A DNA stretch of 64,000 bases. Source: Pseudohalioglobus lutimaris (GTDB lineage Bacteria > Pseudomonadota > Gammaproteobacteria > Pseudomonadales > Halieaceae). The stretch spans positions 24,042 through 88,041 of the forward strand of contig NZ_PKUS01000025.1 in NCBI RefSeq assembly GCF_002866825.1, given 5' to 3'. The position numbers were made by a program, and so were the translations under genes. Below the pieces are notes generated by a model. That model ran no database searches. It was not told the origin of the DNA and saw nothing but the letters and a program-made list of their open reading frames with translations. This document shows, in pieces, positions 9,170 through 18,562 of this stretch. Position 1 is the first letter of the stretch; every line of letters begins with the position of its first letter.

Positions 9170-10984
9170 ATGAAAAAGACGCTATTGATTATCACCTTAC
9201 GGGGTCTCGGTCTCGCCGGCGCAATCGCCTGCAGCGATCTGGCAATGGCTGTGGATGGTGGTGAGAGCAAACCCAAAACCGCCTATTTTGGTGAGCTGCA
9301 CCTGCATACGGCCTGGTCTCTGGACGCCTATGGCTTTGGCAATCAGGTAGTCGGCCCGGATGAGGCCTATCGCTTTGCCCAGGGTGAAGAAGTGGCCATA
9401 CCCGGTGGCGGCAAAACACGTATCACCCAACCACTGGATTTCGCCTCGGTGGTGGAGCACGCGGAATGGCTGGGCGAGATGCGCATGATCCTTTCCCCCG
9501 ACCACGAGAAATACAATAACCCCTTTGCACGCAATGCCAGGGCGGGGGACGAGAACTTTTTCAAGACCATCCTCGCGGCAGAGGACGAGGGACGGCGCCC
9601 ACCGGACTTTTCCGGAAAGCAAGGTGAGTTTGCCGCGCAGACAGCCGGCGATGTCTGGCGGGACATTGTCGAGATCACCGAACGCTACAACCAGCCGGGT
9701 ACATTCACCACGTTACACGGTTTCGAATGGACGGCGGCACCCGACGGCAGCAACCTGCATCGCAACCTTTTTTTCCGCAGCGACAAGTTGCCTGTACTAC
9801 CCGTATCCTGGTTTGAGGCACGTACTGTAGAAGAACTGTGGACCTGGATGGAGACCACCGGCGGTGGCCCGGAACGGGTGCTCGCCATTCCGCACAATGC
9901 GAACATGTCCGGTGGCCTGATGTTCAAACCAGCCTACTCTGACGGTAGGCCTATTGATGCGGAGTACGCACGCCGCCGCGCCACCAATGAGCCATTGTTC
10001 GAAATAGTACAGGCCAAGGGCGCGTCGGAGAGCAGTCCACAGTTTGCTCCCAACGACGAGTTCATCAACTTTGAACTGGTCGGCGATGTCAATTTTGTCG
10101 GGCAGGTGGACCCGTCACCCCATAACTGGGTGCGCGAAGCCCTGAAAAACGGCATGGCGTTGAAGCAGAAGTTGGGCGTGAATCCGTTCGGCTTTGGCAT
10201 TGTAGCAGCGACCGACCAGCACAACGGCCTGATGGGCGATACCGACGAGTTCGACTTCAACGGTTCGCACGGCCTGGGTGATGCCACGCCGGCGGCACGC
10301 CTCAATGCGAATATGGAAGTCTTTGACCTGCGGCTACTCAATCCCGGGGGGCTGACCGGAGTATGGGCCGCAGCCAATACCCGAGAGGAAATCTGGAACG
10401 CGATGCGCCGGAAGGAAACCTTCGGCACCAGTGGCGTACGCATTAAAGTGCGTCTCTTCGGCGGCGGGGCGCTGACATCAGGGATGGCATCCAATGTGGA
10501 TCTTGCCGCCCTGGGTTATGCTCGGGGTGTCCCCATGGGCGGGGTACTCGACAGACTCGAGACCGCCCCGGGTTTCCTGGTGCAGGCCATTCGCGACCCG
10601 CAAAGCGGCAATCTGGACCGCATCCAGATCGTCAAAGGCTGGCTGACAGCTGACGGCGAAGTCTATGAAAAGATCTATGATGTCGTCTGGTCTGGAAACA
10701 GGCAATTGGATAAGGCTGGTCGCTTGCCAGCAGTGGGCAACACAGTTGATGCAGCCAGGGCCACTTTTGAAAACTCCATCGGCGCCGACCAGTTGTCCGG
10801 CTTCTGGCGCGATCCTGATTTCGATCCGCAACAGCCTGCGTTCTATTATGCCCGGGTTCTGCAGATACCCACGCCGCGATGGTCGACCTACGACGCTGCC
10901 AGGGCCGACCTTGCCTTGCCCAATGACGTGCCCGCCGCTATCCAGGAGCGCGCCTGGACCTCGCCTATCTGGTATACGCCGTGA
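9170..10984 (+). CDS. secreted DUF3604 (PHP-like) protein
   Basis: Protein of 604 residues after start choice: the ATG at 9170 with GGAGAAAGG upstream gives a signal peptide, whereas the frame is open from a TTG at 9107. DUF3604 proteins have a PHP-type metal-hydrolase fold, and the expected metal-binding pattern is visible: ELHLHTAWS (H44, H46), VVEHAEW, TTLHGFEW, AIPHNANMSGG and ATDQHNGLMG. It is therefore probably a periplasmic metal-dependent hydrolase; no substrate is established for the family. The stop overlaps the GTG start of the next gene. It is the second exported metallohydrolase in this cluster, after the ureohydrolase. Confidence 0.85.
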   Translation: MKKTLLIITLRGLGLAGAIACSDLAMAVDGGESKPKTAYFGELHLHTAWSLDAYGFGNQVVGPDEAYRFAQGEEVAIPGGGKTRITQPLDFASVVEHAEWLGEMRMILSPDHEKYNNPFARNARAGDENFFKTILAAEDEGRRPPDFSGKQGEFAAQTAGDVWRDIVEITERYNQPGTFTTLHGFEWTAAPDGSNLHRNLFFRSDKLPVLPVSWFEARTVEELWTWMETTGGGPERVLAIPHNANMSGGLMFKPAYSDGRPIDAEYARRRATNEPLFEIVQAKGASESSPQFAPNDEFINFELVGDVNFVGQVDPSPHNWVREALKNGMALKQKLGVNPFGFGIVAATDQHNGLMGDTDEFDFNGSHGLGDATPAARLNANMEVFDLRLLNPGGLTGVWAAANTREEIWNAMRRKETFGTSGVRIKVRLFGGGALTSGMASNVDLAALGYARGVPMGGVLDRLETAPGFLVQAIRDPQSGNLDRIQIVKGWLTADGEVYEKIYDVVWSGNRQLDKAGRLPAVGNTVDAARATFENSIGADQLSGFWRDPDFDPQQPAFYYARVLQIPTPRWSTYDAARADLALPNDVPAAIQERAWTSPIWYTP

Positions 10985-11916
10985 CAGGTATATGGAGAAA
11001 CGCCATCGCTGCGCTCTGCGTATTTGCGTTCCTTTTCGCCAGGCCCCTGCAGGCGGCAGAGGGCGCAGTGAGTCTCTATGCCCCCGGTTTTTTCAGTGCC
11101 ATGGCGGGCGTCATGCCTGAGGCGGGCACCTATGGCGACTTTCAGGTGTGGCTGTATGACGGGAACCTGAACGAGGCGTTCCTGGAAAACCAGGTGGTGA
11201 GCAAGATTGATTCGCAGATGGCCGTGCCCATGCTCTCGGTGATGCACGTGACCGAGCTTAGCTGGCTGGGCGGCCGATATGGCTTCAGCATCATGGGCAG
11301 CTACCCTTCTGTGGATGTGGGTGCCACACTCACCGCAGCTAACCAGCCTTTGCGCGACAAGGACTCTGCCAGCGGCCTTGGCGACCTGACCCTGACTCCA
11401 CTGATTCTGGGCTGGCACGATAGCAACTGGCACAGCATGTTTATGCTTAACGCCTACCTGCCCACTGGCGGATGGGATGAACACGACCTGGCTACCACCG
11501 GTCTGAATCGCCCCGCCCTGGAGCCCATGTACAACCTGACCTACCTGAGTGAGGAGACCGGTCGCGAACTGTCACTGGCGGTCGGTTACACCATTAACTT
11601 CGGCAATGAGGATACGGACTACGAGTCGGGAGATGAATTCCATCTGGATTTCACTCTTGGCCAGTGGTTTGCCAATCACTGGATGGCCGGTGTCGCCGGT
11701 TACTGGTTTCAGCAGGTTACCGCCGACGACGGAGCGCCAGACGTGCTCGGCAGCAATAAGGGGAGAGTGTTGGGTGCCGGCCCTATTGTCAGTTATGTGA
11801 CCACGCTTTCCGGTGGCAATGAGCTGCTGCTGTCGGCGCGTTACTACCACGAATTCGGCGGTACCAATCGACTGGAAGGAGATGCATTGTGGTTGAGACT
11901 CAGTTTCGGCATCTGA
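10981..11916 (+). CDS. SphA/MetA-type outer-membrane protein (phenol_MetA_deg-like)
   Basis: Protein of 311 residues with a signal peptide (ending LQAAEGAV) and a beta-barrel-like body typical of the phenol meta-degradation outer-membrane family: SLYAPGFFSAMAGVMPEAGTY near the mature N-terminus, SGLGDLTLTPLILGW in the middle, LNAYLPTG, and a C-terminal ARYYHEFGGTNRLEG followed by LRLSFGI. Members are thought to be channels for hydrophobic or aromatic compounds. It starts at a GTG overlapping the DUF3604 stop (GTGA), which implies translational coupling. With the OprB-like protein it makes two outer-membrane proteins in one cluster. Confidence 0.8.
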   Translation: MTGIWRNAIAALCVFAFLFARPLQAAEGAVSLYAPGFFSAMAGVMPEAGTYGDFQVWLYDGNLNEAFLENQVVSKIDSQMAVPMLSVMHVTELSWLGGRYGFSIMGSYPSVDVGATLTAANQPLRDKDSASGLGDLTLTPLILGWHDSNWHSMFMLNAYLPTGGWDEHDLATTGLNRPALEPMYNLTYLSEETGRELSLAVGYTINFGNEDTDYESGDEFHLDFTLGQWFANHWMAGVAGYWFQQVTADDGAPDVLGSNKGRVLGAGPIVSYVTTLSGGNELLLSARYYHEFGGTNRLEGDALWLRLSFGI

Positions 11917-11926
11917 CTTATTCCCC

Positions 11927-14623
11927 ATGACTACTGCGACGAAAGTAGTTGCCTGGGGCCTGCTGGCAACACTGGTGCTGTTGATGTTGCTGATCGTCGC
12001 CCTGGTCAGCATCGACCTGGGGCGATTCAAGGAGCCGATTGAATCACTCGCCAGCGATGCATTGGGGCGCGAGCTGGAGATCACGGGTCCGCTGCATATC
12101 GAAGTCGGGCGCACCATCGATATCTCCGCGCAGGGCATCAGTCTGGACAATGCCGAATGGGCGACGGAGCCGGACATCATCAGCGTTGGCTCGCTGCGTC
12201 TGGAAATCGATACCGCGTCCCTGCTGACGGGGACGGTGGTGGTCAATTCCGCGCGATTCGGCGCTATTGATATAGATCTGGAGCAACTGCCGGAGGGCGC
12301 AGCCAATTGGGAGCTGTGGCCCGAGGATGACTCACCCGCGCCAGTGGAAGATGAGGATGCCATGGCTGCAGTGCCTGTACTGATAAGAGAGCTGTCGATA
12401 GACGGCACCACCCTGAGCTACTCGGGTCCCTTGTTTGCAGAGCCGATCGAACTGACTGTCGCCTCTGCGCGCCAGCAGTTGGACGATAACGGTTTTGTGG
12501 CGTTTACGCTGGATGCGTCCGTGAATGGCACGGCGGCGACGGCTACCCTGCGCGCAGGACCGTTCGAAGAGTTGCTGAATGCGGGTGCGGTTTCCTATGA
12601 GCTGGCCGGGGCGGTTGGCGAAATCACCTTCGATAGTGACGGTTCGGTAGCCAACCTTGCACAGCTGACGCAGCCCGATGCCGCAATGCGCGTGTCCGGC
12701 CCCTCGTTCGATTACCTGGCACAATTGTTGAACCTGCGGGTGAGCGTCGAGGGTGCGCTGGATGTGCAGGGCAGCGTCAGGCCCTTGGATAACAGGCTGG
12801 CCGTGCAGGTAGACAGCCGCGTGGGCGACGTCGCCGCCACACTGAAGGGCGATCTCGTCAACCTGCGTTCGCTGGAGGGCGCTGTCCTGAATCTCGGTAT
12901 CAATGGCGATAGTGACACGCTGTTGCGCGCGCTGGAGGTTGACCTGCCCGCCGGAGCGGGTCCCTTCCGTATCGATCTCAGCACTGAGTCGCCGCGGCCG
13001 GAGGGTTCTCCTTTTCGCCTCAACGCCAGTTTTCTGGATGCGGAACTGATCGCGCAGGGAGTGTTGCGCTTCACATCGCCGGATTTGAGCGGCTCTTCCG
13101 CGCAGCTCAGTCTGCTCGGTGATTCGGCCGGGGCGATATTGGGCAGGCTGGGCGTCAGTGATGCCCCAGCAGAGGCCTTTGATATTGCAGCATCAATAGG
13201 GCTGACGGGAGAGTCAGTGGAGCTGGATAACGGTCTGGCTACCCTCGGTGGCAAGGCTGTAGCCATATCCGGTCGCGCTGCACGCGACGGCAGCAAAGTG
13301 CTGCTTGAGTTGCGCGGTGATAGCGCCAGGTCCTGGCTGCCATCCATTCCCGCAGAACTGGACAGCGCCTTTGCCGGCACCGCCGATATGCAGTTGGTCA
13401 ACGAATCTGTGCTGTCCGGTGAGCTTGCTCTAGAGCTGGATGAACTGTCTCTGCAGGTGCAGCCCTTGCTGAATCTGGCGAGCGAAACGGCACCGGTGAA
13501 GGCGACGTTCTCTGGTAAGGTGACCGGCTCCGACTTCAGCGGCGACGTCACTGCAGACAGAGGTCCGGTACCGCGCGTTGCGCTGCAGCTGCGTTCCTGG
13601 ATGGTCGACTTCAGGCCCTGGCTGCCTGAGACTGCAGAGGCACCGGCTCAGGCTGCGCCGCAGGAAGCATCGCAAGATCGCCGGGTGATTCCTGACTTCG
13701 ATCTTTCCGTCTTGCAGTTGCCGGCGTTGGAGCTGACGCTGGATTATCGAGCACAGCGGATTGAGCTGCCCTTCGAGGCTGTTCACGACGTCCACCTGCA
13801 GGGCGAGCTGGCCGGAGGTGAGCTGCAGCTGAGCCGCTTTGCCTTGCGTGGCCAGGGAGATGGGTTGGTTGAGGCCTCCGCAGGTCTGGAGCAATTGGCA
13901 CAGGGCGTTGAGGCATGGGTAAGGTTGAGCGGGTCAAACATTTCCGTCGGTCTGCCGGCGCAGGACCCGCAAGAAGTGGCACTGCTGCCGCGCTACGATG
14001 TGTCGCTGGCCTATATTGGCCGCGGCGAAACACTGCGTGAACTGGCCGCAGGCAGCAACGGCTATTTACGTCTGTCCAGCGGCCCCGGGAAGGTTGATAT
14101 TAGCGCCATGCGTATGTTTACCAACGACTTCCTGATGGAGTTGTTGAACACCGTCAACCCGTTCGCTGAGCAGGACCGCTACAGCAATATTGAGTGTACG
14201 ACTGTGCTGGCTGTTGTAGAGGACGGTGAGTTGGTCGGTGAGCCGCTGCTGGTGGTACAGAGTGATCGGCTCAATGTGTTCGCCAAGGCTCGCGTGGATC
14301 TGGATACGGAGAAGGTGGAGGCTGACTTTAATACCGTGCCAAGGAAAGGTCTGGGTCTGGGGCTTGGCAACCTGGTGCACCCGTTTGTGAACGTAAGTGG
14401 CACGCTGGGCGAGCCGCGCCTGGGCCTGGATTCCGGTTCAGCCATACTGGAAGGCGGCGCGGCACTGGCCACCGGGGGATTGTCGATTCTGGCCAAGGGC
14501 CTGTTCGAGCGCGCGACCTCCAGCGCCAGGGCATGTGACACCGCGTTGCTCGCCGCGCAGACGAAGTTTGATCGGCTGGAGGCTTTGTACGGGACCGGGC
14601 AGAACACGGGAGAAACGCCATGA
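11927..14623 (+). CDS. AsmA-family protein
   Basis: Protein of 898 residues with one N-terminal TM (about 8-30) and a long periplasmic beta-rich body. The start has the AsmA pattern (DLGRFKEPIESLASDALGRE, ITGPLHIEV) and the C-terminal part the conserved AsmA_2 region (about residues 710-800: GYLRLSSGPGKVDIS, FMELLNTVNPF). AsmA-like proteins such as YhdP and TamB are bridge-like lipid carriers between inner and outer membrane. It is 10 nt downstream of the outer-membrane protein gene and overlaps the TAXI gene by ATGA. A role in delivering lipid or hydrophobic cargo in this cluster is inference. A second AsmA protein lies at 40862-42769. Confidence 0.85.
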   Translation: MTTATKVVAWGLLATLVLLMLLIVALVSIDLGRFKEPIESLASDALGRELEITGPLHIEVGRTIDISAQGISLDNAEWATEPDIISVGSLRLEIDTASLLTGTVVVNSARFGAIDIDLEQLPEGAANWELWPEDDSPAPVEDEDAMAAVPVLIRELSIDGTTLSYSGPLFAEPIELTVASARQQLDDNGFVAFTLDASVNGTAATATLRAGPFEELLNAGAVSYELAGAVGEITFDSDGSVANLAQLTQPDAAMRVSGPSFDYLAQLLNLRVSVEGALDVQGSVRPLDNRLAVQVDSRVGDVAATLKGDLVNLRSLEGAVLNLGINGDSDTLLRALEVDLPAGAGPFRIDLSTESPRPEGSPFRLNASFLDAELIAQGVLRFTSPDLSGSSAQLSLLGDSAGAILGRLGVSDAPAEAFDIAASIGLTGESVELDNGLATLGGKAVAISGRAARDGSKVLLELRGDSARSWLPSIPAELDSAFAGTADMQLVNESVLSGELALELDELSLQVQPLLNLASETAPVKATFSGKVTGSDFSGDVTADRGPVPRVALQLRSWMVDFRPWLPETAEAPAQAAPQEASQDRRVIPDFDLSVLQLPALELTLDYRAQRIELPFEAVHDVHLQGELAGGELQLSRFALRGQGDGLVEASAGLEQLAQGVEAWVRLSGSNISVGLPAQDPQEVALLPRYDVSLAYIGRGETLRELAAGSNGYLRLSSGPGKVDISAMRMFTNDFLMELLNTVNPFAEQDRYSNIECTTVLAVVEDGELVGEPLLVVQSDRLNVFAKARVDLDTEKVEADFNTVPRKGLGLGLGNLVHPFVNVSGTLGEPRLGLDSGSAILEGGAALATGGLSILAKGLFERATSSARACDTALLAAQTKFDRLEALYGTGQNTGETP

Positions 14624-15909
14624 GTCGAATCAGAATCCTGCTAACGCTGTTAGCAGTAGTCGTCAGTGTCGCCAGCGTAGTGGTGGCGTTTCGTGTGCTC
14701 AATCCTACCCCGCCGCGCACGGTCACTATCAGTACTGGCCCCACCGGCAGTGCCTACGAGCGCGTGGCGGAGCAATACCGTGAGATTCTGGCTGAAAGCG
14801 GCGTGGAACTGGTACTGCAGCCTTCAGCAGGAGCCCGCGAAAATCTTTTGCGCTTGTCGCTGGGTGAAAGCGATGTTGGCTTTCTGACCATGGGTACGCC
14901 CGATACGCGCGAGGCCCAGAACTTGAGTTCGCTGGGTGCCATGTTTTTTGAGCCGCTGTGGATATTCGCCCGCGACCCGCAATTGTTTGCTGGCGCGATG
15001 GCGGGTGTGGGCGACAGCCGCATCGCTATCGGGCCAGCCGGCAGCCGAACGAACGCCGCTACACGCTACCTGTTCGAGTTAAACGGTCTCGATGCGGCCA
15101 GCATGCCTCTGCTGGAGCTCGCGCCAGCTGATGCGGAGCAGCGTTTGCGCGACGGTGAACTCGATGCCGTTGCCATCGTCAGTAATGCCGCATCGCCCGT
15201 GCTGAAGCGGTTGCTGTCGATGGAGGGCGTTACCCTCATAGACTTTGAGCGCGCCGACGCCTACGCCGCACTCTTTCCCGAATTACGCAAGCTGATCGTG
15301 CCCGCCGGGATCGGCAGTCTTGCCCACAACCTGCCAGCACAGGATACGCGCATACTCGCCTTTACCACTATTCTTGTCGTGCGCGATGGCCTGCACCCGA
15401 TCACCAGGAGTCTGCTGCTGGATGCGGCATCGCGGGTTCACTCCGCGCCGGACATTTTCCATCAGGCTGGCGATTTTCCCCTGGCGATAGACCAGGTGAT
15501 TCCGCTCAGCGACAGCGCGCTGGCCTACTATTCCGACGGCCAACCCCTGCTGCTCAGATTACTGCCCTATTGGCTGGCGGTGCTGGTTATGCAGGTCCTG
15601 GTGGCGGCGATACCGTTACTGACCATCGTGTATCCCCTGCTAAAATTGATGCCTTCGGTTTTCGATTGGGCAATGCGGCGTCAGTTCTACAAGGTTTATG
15701 TGGAACTCAGGCAGATGGATCGCGGCTTGTCGTCGGTGGACCCCGGTCAGATCGAGCATTACAAAAAGCGACTGGAAGAGTTGGAGCAGCGAGTGACGTC
15801 CCTGCGAGTACCGGTTACCTACGCGAGTATGCTTTATGCGCTGAAGGCACATATAGGCGCTGTACGGCAAAAAGTGCATGCTGCAGATGAACGCGCCAGC
15901 GAGGCATAG
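14620..15909 (+). CDS. membrane-anchored TAXI-family solute-binding protein
   Basis: Protein of 429 residues. An N-terminal TM/leader (about 5-25) is followed by a TAXI binding domain (TVTISTGPTGSAYERVAEQY, LSLGESDVGFLTMGTPDT, RIAIGPAGSRTNAATRYLF) to about residue 300. A second hydrophobic segment (about 312-342, LPYWLAVLVMQVLVAAIPLL) and a cytosolic, coiled-coil-like tail (about 360-410, HYKKRLEELEQRV) come after. Classical TAXI proteins are free periplasmic receptors for TRAP transporters; no TRAP permease lies in the window. The topology rather suggests a membrane-tethered receptor passing information or ligand to something else. It is translationally coupled to the AsmA gene by ATGA. Confidence 0.8.
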   Translation: MSRIRILLTLLAVVVSVASVVVAFRVLNPTPPRTVTISTGPTGSAYERVAEQYREILAESGVELVLQPSAGARENLLRLSLGESDVGFLTMGTPDTREAQNLSSLGAMFFEPLWIFARDPQLFAGAMAGVGDSRIAIGPAGSRTNAATRYLFELNGLDAASMPLLELAPADAEQRLRDGELDAVAIVSNAASPVLKRLLSMEGVTLIDFERADAYAALFPELRKLIVPAGIGSLAHNLPAQDTRILAFTTILVVRDGLHPITRSLLLDAASRVHSAPDIFHQAGDFPLAIDQVIPLSDSALAYYSDGQPLLLRLLPYWLAVLVMQVLVAAIPLLTIVYPLLKLMPSVFDWAMRRQFYKVYVELRQMDRGLSSVDPGQIEHYKKRLEELEQRVTSLRVPVTYASMLYALKAHIGAVRQKVHAADERASEA

Positions 15910-16048
15910 GTCCACGCCGCATCAAAGTGCGCTTGGTGTGCAATTCGGGAGCGCGGCCGGTTGTGGTTGTCCCGATTCTGGGTGATGGTATACGAGTGCG
16001 GTCTGGTGTGATTCCGGTCCGGTCTTCCTGTTTAGCTGAGAGGCTGTC

Positions 16049-16891
16049 ATGCGCGCTCTGATTGTTGTTTATATTCTGGCCTTCTTAATGGCCTGGGCTG
16101 GCAGTCAGGGCGGCGCCTGGGCCGGGGGGCTGCCGGTCTTTGCCTGGTGCGCACTGCTGGCTTTCGCGTTGCAGTGGCTGGCGTTCGTTCCCGCCTATCT
16201 GAAGCAGACCGAGGTGTTTTACGATCTTACCGGTAGCCTGGGTTTTATCAATGCTACGCTGCTTGCCCTTGTTCTGGCAGACAGGCTCGACGCGCGCTCG
16301 CTGCTCCTGGCGGCCTGCGTACTGATCTGGGCCGCGCGTCTGGGCAGCTTTCTGTTTGCACGTATCCTAAAGGATGGCGCTGACTCGCGCTTCGATCGCA
16401 TCAAACCCGATCCGCTGCGATTCTTCCTCACCTGGAGTTTGCAGGGTCTGTGGATACTGCTCACCGCCGGCTGTGCGCTGGCGGCGATCACTGCGCTGGA
16501 CAAGACGCCTTTGGGCTATCTGGACGCGGTCGGCGCCGGACTGTGGCTGGCTGGGTTGGTTATTGAGGTGACTGCCGACCGGCAAAAGCGACGGTTTCGT
16601 GCCACGGCCGGAAGTGAGGCGTTCATTCAGTCCGGACTCTGGCGTTTTTCACGCCACCCCAATTACTTTGGCGAGATCGTATTGTGGTCCGGCGTCGCGC
16701 TGCTGGCGTTGCCAGCCTTGCAGGGCTGGCAGCTGCTGACCCTGGTCTCTCCTGTCTTTGTCTTCCTGCTGCTCACCCGGGTGAGCGGTATTGTGTTGCT
16801 GGAGAAAAAGGCAGACGCGAAGTGGGGTGGCCAACCCGGGTACGAACAGTACAAGGCCCATACGCCGGCGCTGGTGCCCAGGCTTTACTGA
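16049..16891 (+). CDS. DUF1295 (steroid 5-alpha-reductase-like) membrane protein
   Basis: Inner-membrane protein of 280 residues with about six TM helices. The C-terminal signature of the DUF1295/isoprenylcysteine methyltransferase-like fold is clear: EVTADRQKRRFRA, GLWRFSRHPNYFGEIVLW and a terminal GYEQYKAHTPALVPRLY. Family members are probably NADPH-dependent reductases of lipid or sterol-like double bonds; no substrate is known here. The start has GAGAGG 7 nt upstream. It is separated from the envelope cluster by 139 nt and converges on the flavocytochrome pair. Confidence 0.85.
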   Translation: MRALIVVYILAFLMAWAGSQGGAWAGGLPVFAWCALLAFALQWLAFVPAYLKQTEVFYDLTGSLGFINATLLALVLADRLDARSLLLAACVLIWAARLGSFLFARILKDGADSRFDRIKPDPLRFFLTWSLQGLWILLTAGCALAAITALDKTPLGYLDAVGAGLWLAGLVIEVTADRQKRRFRATAGSEAFIQSGLWRFSRHPNYFGEIVLWSGVALLALPALQGWQLLTLVSPVFVFLLLTRVSGIVLLEKKADAKWGGQPGYEQYKAHTPALVPRLY

Positions 16892-16910
16892 GCGCGCGTT
16901 TTTTGGCTGT

Positions 16911-18170
16911 TTATCCCCACACGTCGGCAAACAGGTTGTTGGCCCAGTCGAACATCTCGCTGTAGTTGTCCCGCGTCCATTCGCCCGCTTCAGCGATATG
17001 CGCCAGTGCCATGGCACCCTTGTCCATGTCGTACTGGAAAACTGCGGTAAGCCAACTGGCGGTGTCGCGGGTAATTGGACTGTAGCAGGCAGAATTAGTG
17101 GTGATGTTTTGCAGTCGCTCTGCGTGGTCGGTGGGTTGGCTGGCCAGTTTACGCAGTATCGCGTCTGCGCAGATCTTCGCCTGGGCGTTGGCCATGTGTG
17201 CCGACTTGGGTTGGCCGCTGCCCTGGGCGTCGCCGATGATGTGGATATCCTCGAAGCCGGCAAGCGTTGACTCGTAGGTTGTCACATCAACCGGCGCCCA
17301 GAAGCCGCCGTCAGTGAGTCCGTTATTGCGCACCAGGCCGCCTGCGCGCTGGGTGGGAATAATATTGATCACGTCGCCGGAAAAGTCACCGAGTGAGGTT
17401 TCCACTACATTGGCGTTGCTGTCGACCACACCCAGTTCAACGCCGGCAGAATATTCCACCACGTTGCCATACAGTTGGTCGAATGCCCGGGAGAAGGTTT
17501 CCTCCTCTGCCTGTATGCCCTCGTTGGCATCCAGTACCACTACCCGGCCGCCGCCATTGCTTTGAAGCATGTCTGCTACCAGGCAGGCGCGTTCGTAAGG
17601 TCCGGGTGGGCAGCGATAGGGAGAGCGGGGAATGGTCATCACGAAAGTTCCGCCCGCAGGCATCGCCTGCAACTGGTCTTTCAGCAGCCTGGTCTGGCCC
17701 CCGGCGATCCAGGCGTGCGGGTTTTTGTTAGCAATCCATCCCCTGGGTTTCTTGAAGGAGATACCCGCCGCCAGTACCAGTACGTCGTAGTTCACCGGAA
17801 CCTGTTGTTTCAGCGTCAATTCACGCGCGGTGGGATCAATGCGTTTGACGGAATCCTTGATGACCTGGACACCGTATTTACTGGTGAGGTCACCATAGCC
17901 GAAGCGCAGGTCTTTCAGGGGTAGTTCCCCGTTCAACACCAGGTTGCTCATAACGCAGGACGTGTGCCGTGCCCTGGGGTCGATGAGGGTGACGTCGACC
18001 TTATCGCCGCCCCAGTGCTTGAGGTATTTCGCTGCGGTGGCACCGCCGAAGCCTCCGCCGACAACAACGACGCGTGCGCTGCCGGACTGAGCGCGGAGAA
18101 TGCCGGGCGCCGAGGAGGCCGCGGCCGCGAGACTGGTTGCCTTGATAAAGTTTCTACGGTTGATCGTCAC
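16911..18170 (-). CDS. fccB: flavocytochrome c sulfide dehydrogenase-like flavoprotein subunit
   Basis: Periplasmic FAD protein of 419 residues. It has a Tat leader (INRRNFIKATSLA, then SSAPGILRA), the FAD-binding Rossmann motif VVVGGGFGGATAAKYL (about 34-49) and the flavocytochrome-c C-terminal domain. Both positions of the redox-active disulfide of FccB are present: PPGPYERACLVAD and TTNSACYSPI. Family activity is sulfide oxidation with electrons passed to the haem subunit. GTG start, 53 nt after the stop of the cytochrome gene, so one minus-strand operon. No other sox genes are in the window; sulfide or a related thiol as substrate is inferred from family. Confidence 0.8.
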   Translation of the reverse strand: MTINRRNFIKATSLAAAASSAPGILRAQSGSARVVVVGGGFGGATAAKYLKHWGGDKVDVTLIDPRARHTSCVMSNLVLNGELPLKDLRFGYGDLTSKYGVQVIKDSVKRIDPTARELTLKQQVPVNYDVLVLAAGISFKKPRGWIANKNPHAWIAGGQTRLLKDQLQAMPAGGTFVMTIPRSPYRCPPGPYERACLVADMLQSNGGGRVVVLDANEGIQAEEETFSRAFDQLYGNVVEYSAGVELGVVDSNANVVETSLGDFSGDVINIIPTQRAGGLVRNNGLTDGGFWAPVDVTTYESTLAGFEDIHIIGDAQGSGQPKSAHMANAQAKICADAILRKLASQPTDHAERLQNITTNSACYSPITRDTASWLTAVFQYDMDKGAMALAHIAEAGEWTRDNYSEMFDWANNLFADVWG

Positions 18171-18223
18171 GGTGGCTACCTCCCGGAATCAGGTTTGTGG
18201 TTGCTGTAGTGGGTTGCGCAGGC

Positions 18224-18562
18224 TCAGTCATCATCTTCGTCCTCCCGATCTTCATCGTCTGACTCGGGAACCGTGGAGTAGTACCTGGCGATCCGGTAAA
18301 GCTGCTCGTCGGTGTAGCCCCATGCCTGGTGTTCCATGATGTCCTCGGCGCGATCTTCTTCCATGTCGATGAGCTTGTGGTAGAGGTCAGCGGTGTCTTT
18401 GCCCGCGATACTGTCGATATCGCCAGTGGCATGGCCATCGGTGCCGTGGCATTGGGCGCACTGGGCAGCGATCATTCGATCGATAGTCGGATCCTGTGCA
18501 AGCGACGCTCCGGCAACAACAAACAGGCTGAGGAGGTAGTGAGTTTTGCGTTTGATTATCAT
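18224..18562 (-). CDS. c-type cytochrome, FccA-like
   Basis: Small periplasmic cytochrome c of 112 residues: leader (LLSLFVVAGASLAQ), one haem motif CAQCH (C35, C38, H39) and a helical part EDIMEHQAWGYTDEQLYRIARYYS resembling FccA/cytochrome c4-type halves. The tail is strikingly acidic, PESDDEDREDEDDD. It should accept electrons from the flavoprotein encoded just downstream. Start ATG with GGAG about 10 nt upstream. Classical FccA is often dihaem; this one has a single haem. Confidence 0.85.
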   Translation of the reverse strand: MIIKRKTHYLLSLFVVAGASLAQDPTIDRMIAAQCAQCHGTDGHATGDIDSIAGKDTADLYHKLIDMEEDRAEDIMEHQAWGYTDEQLYRIARYYSTVPESDDEDREDEDDD

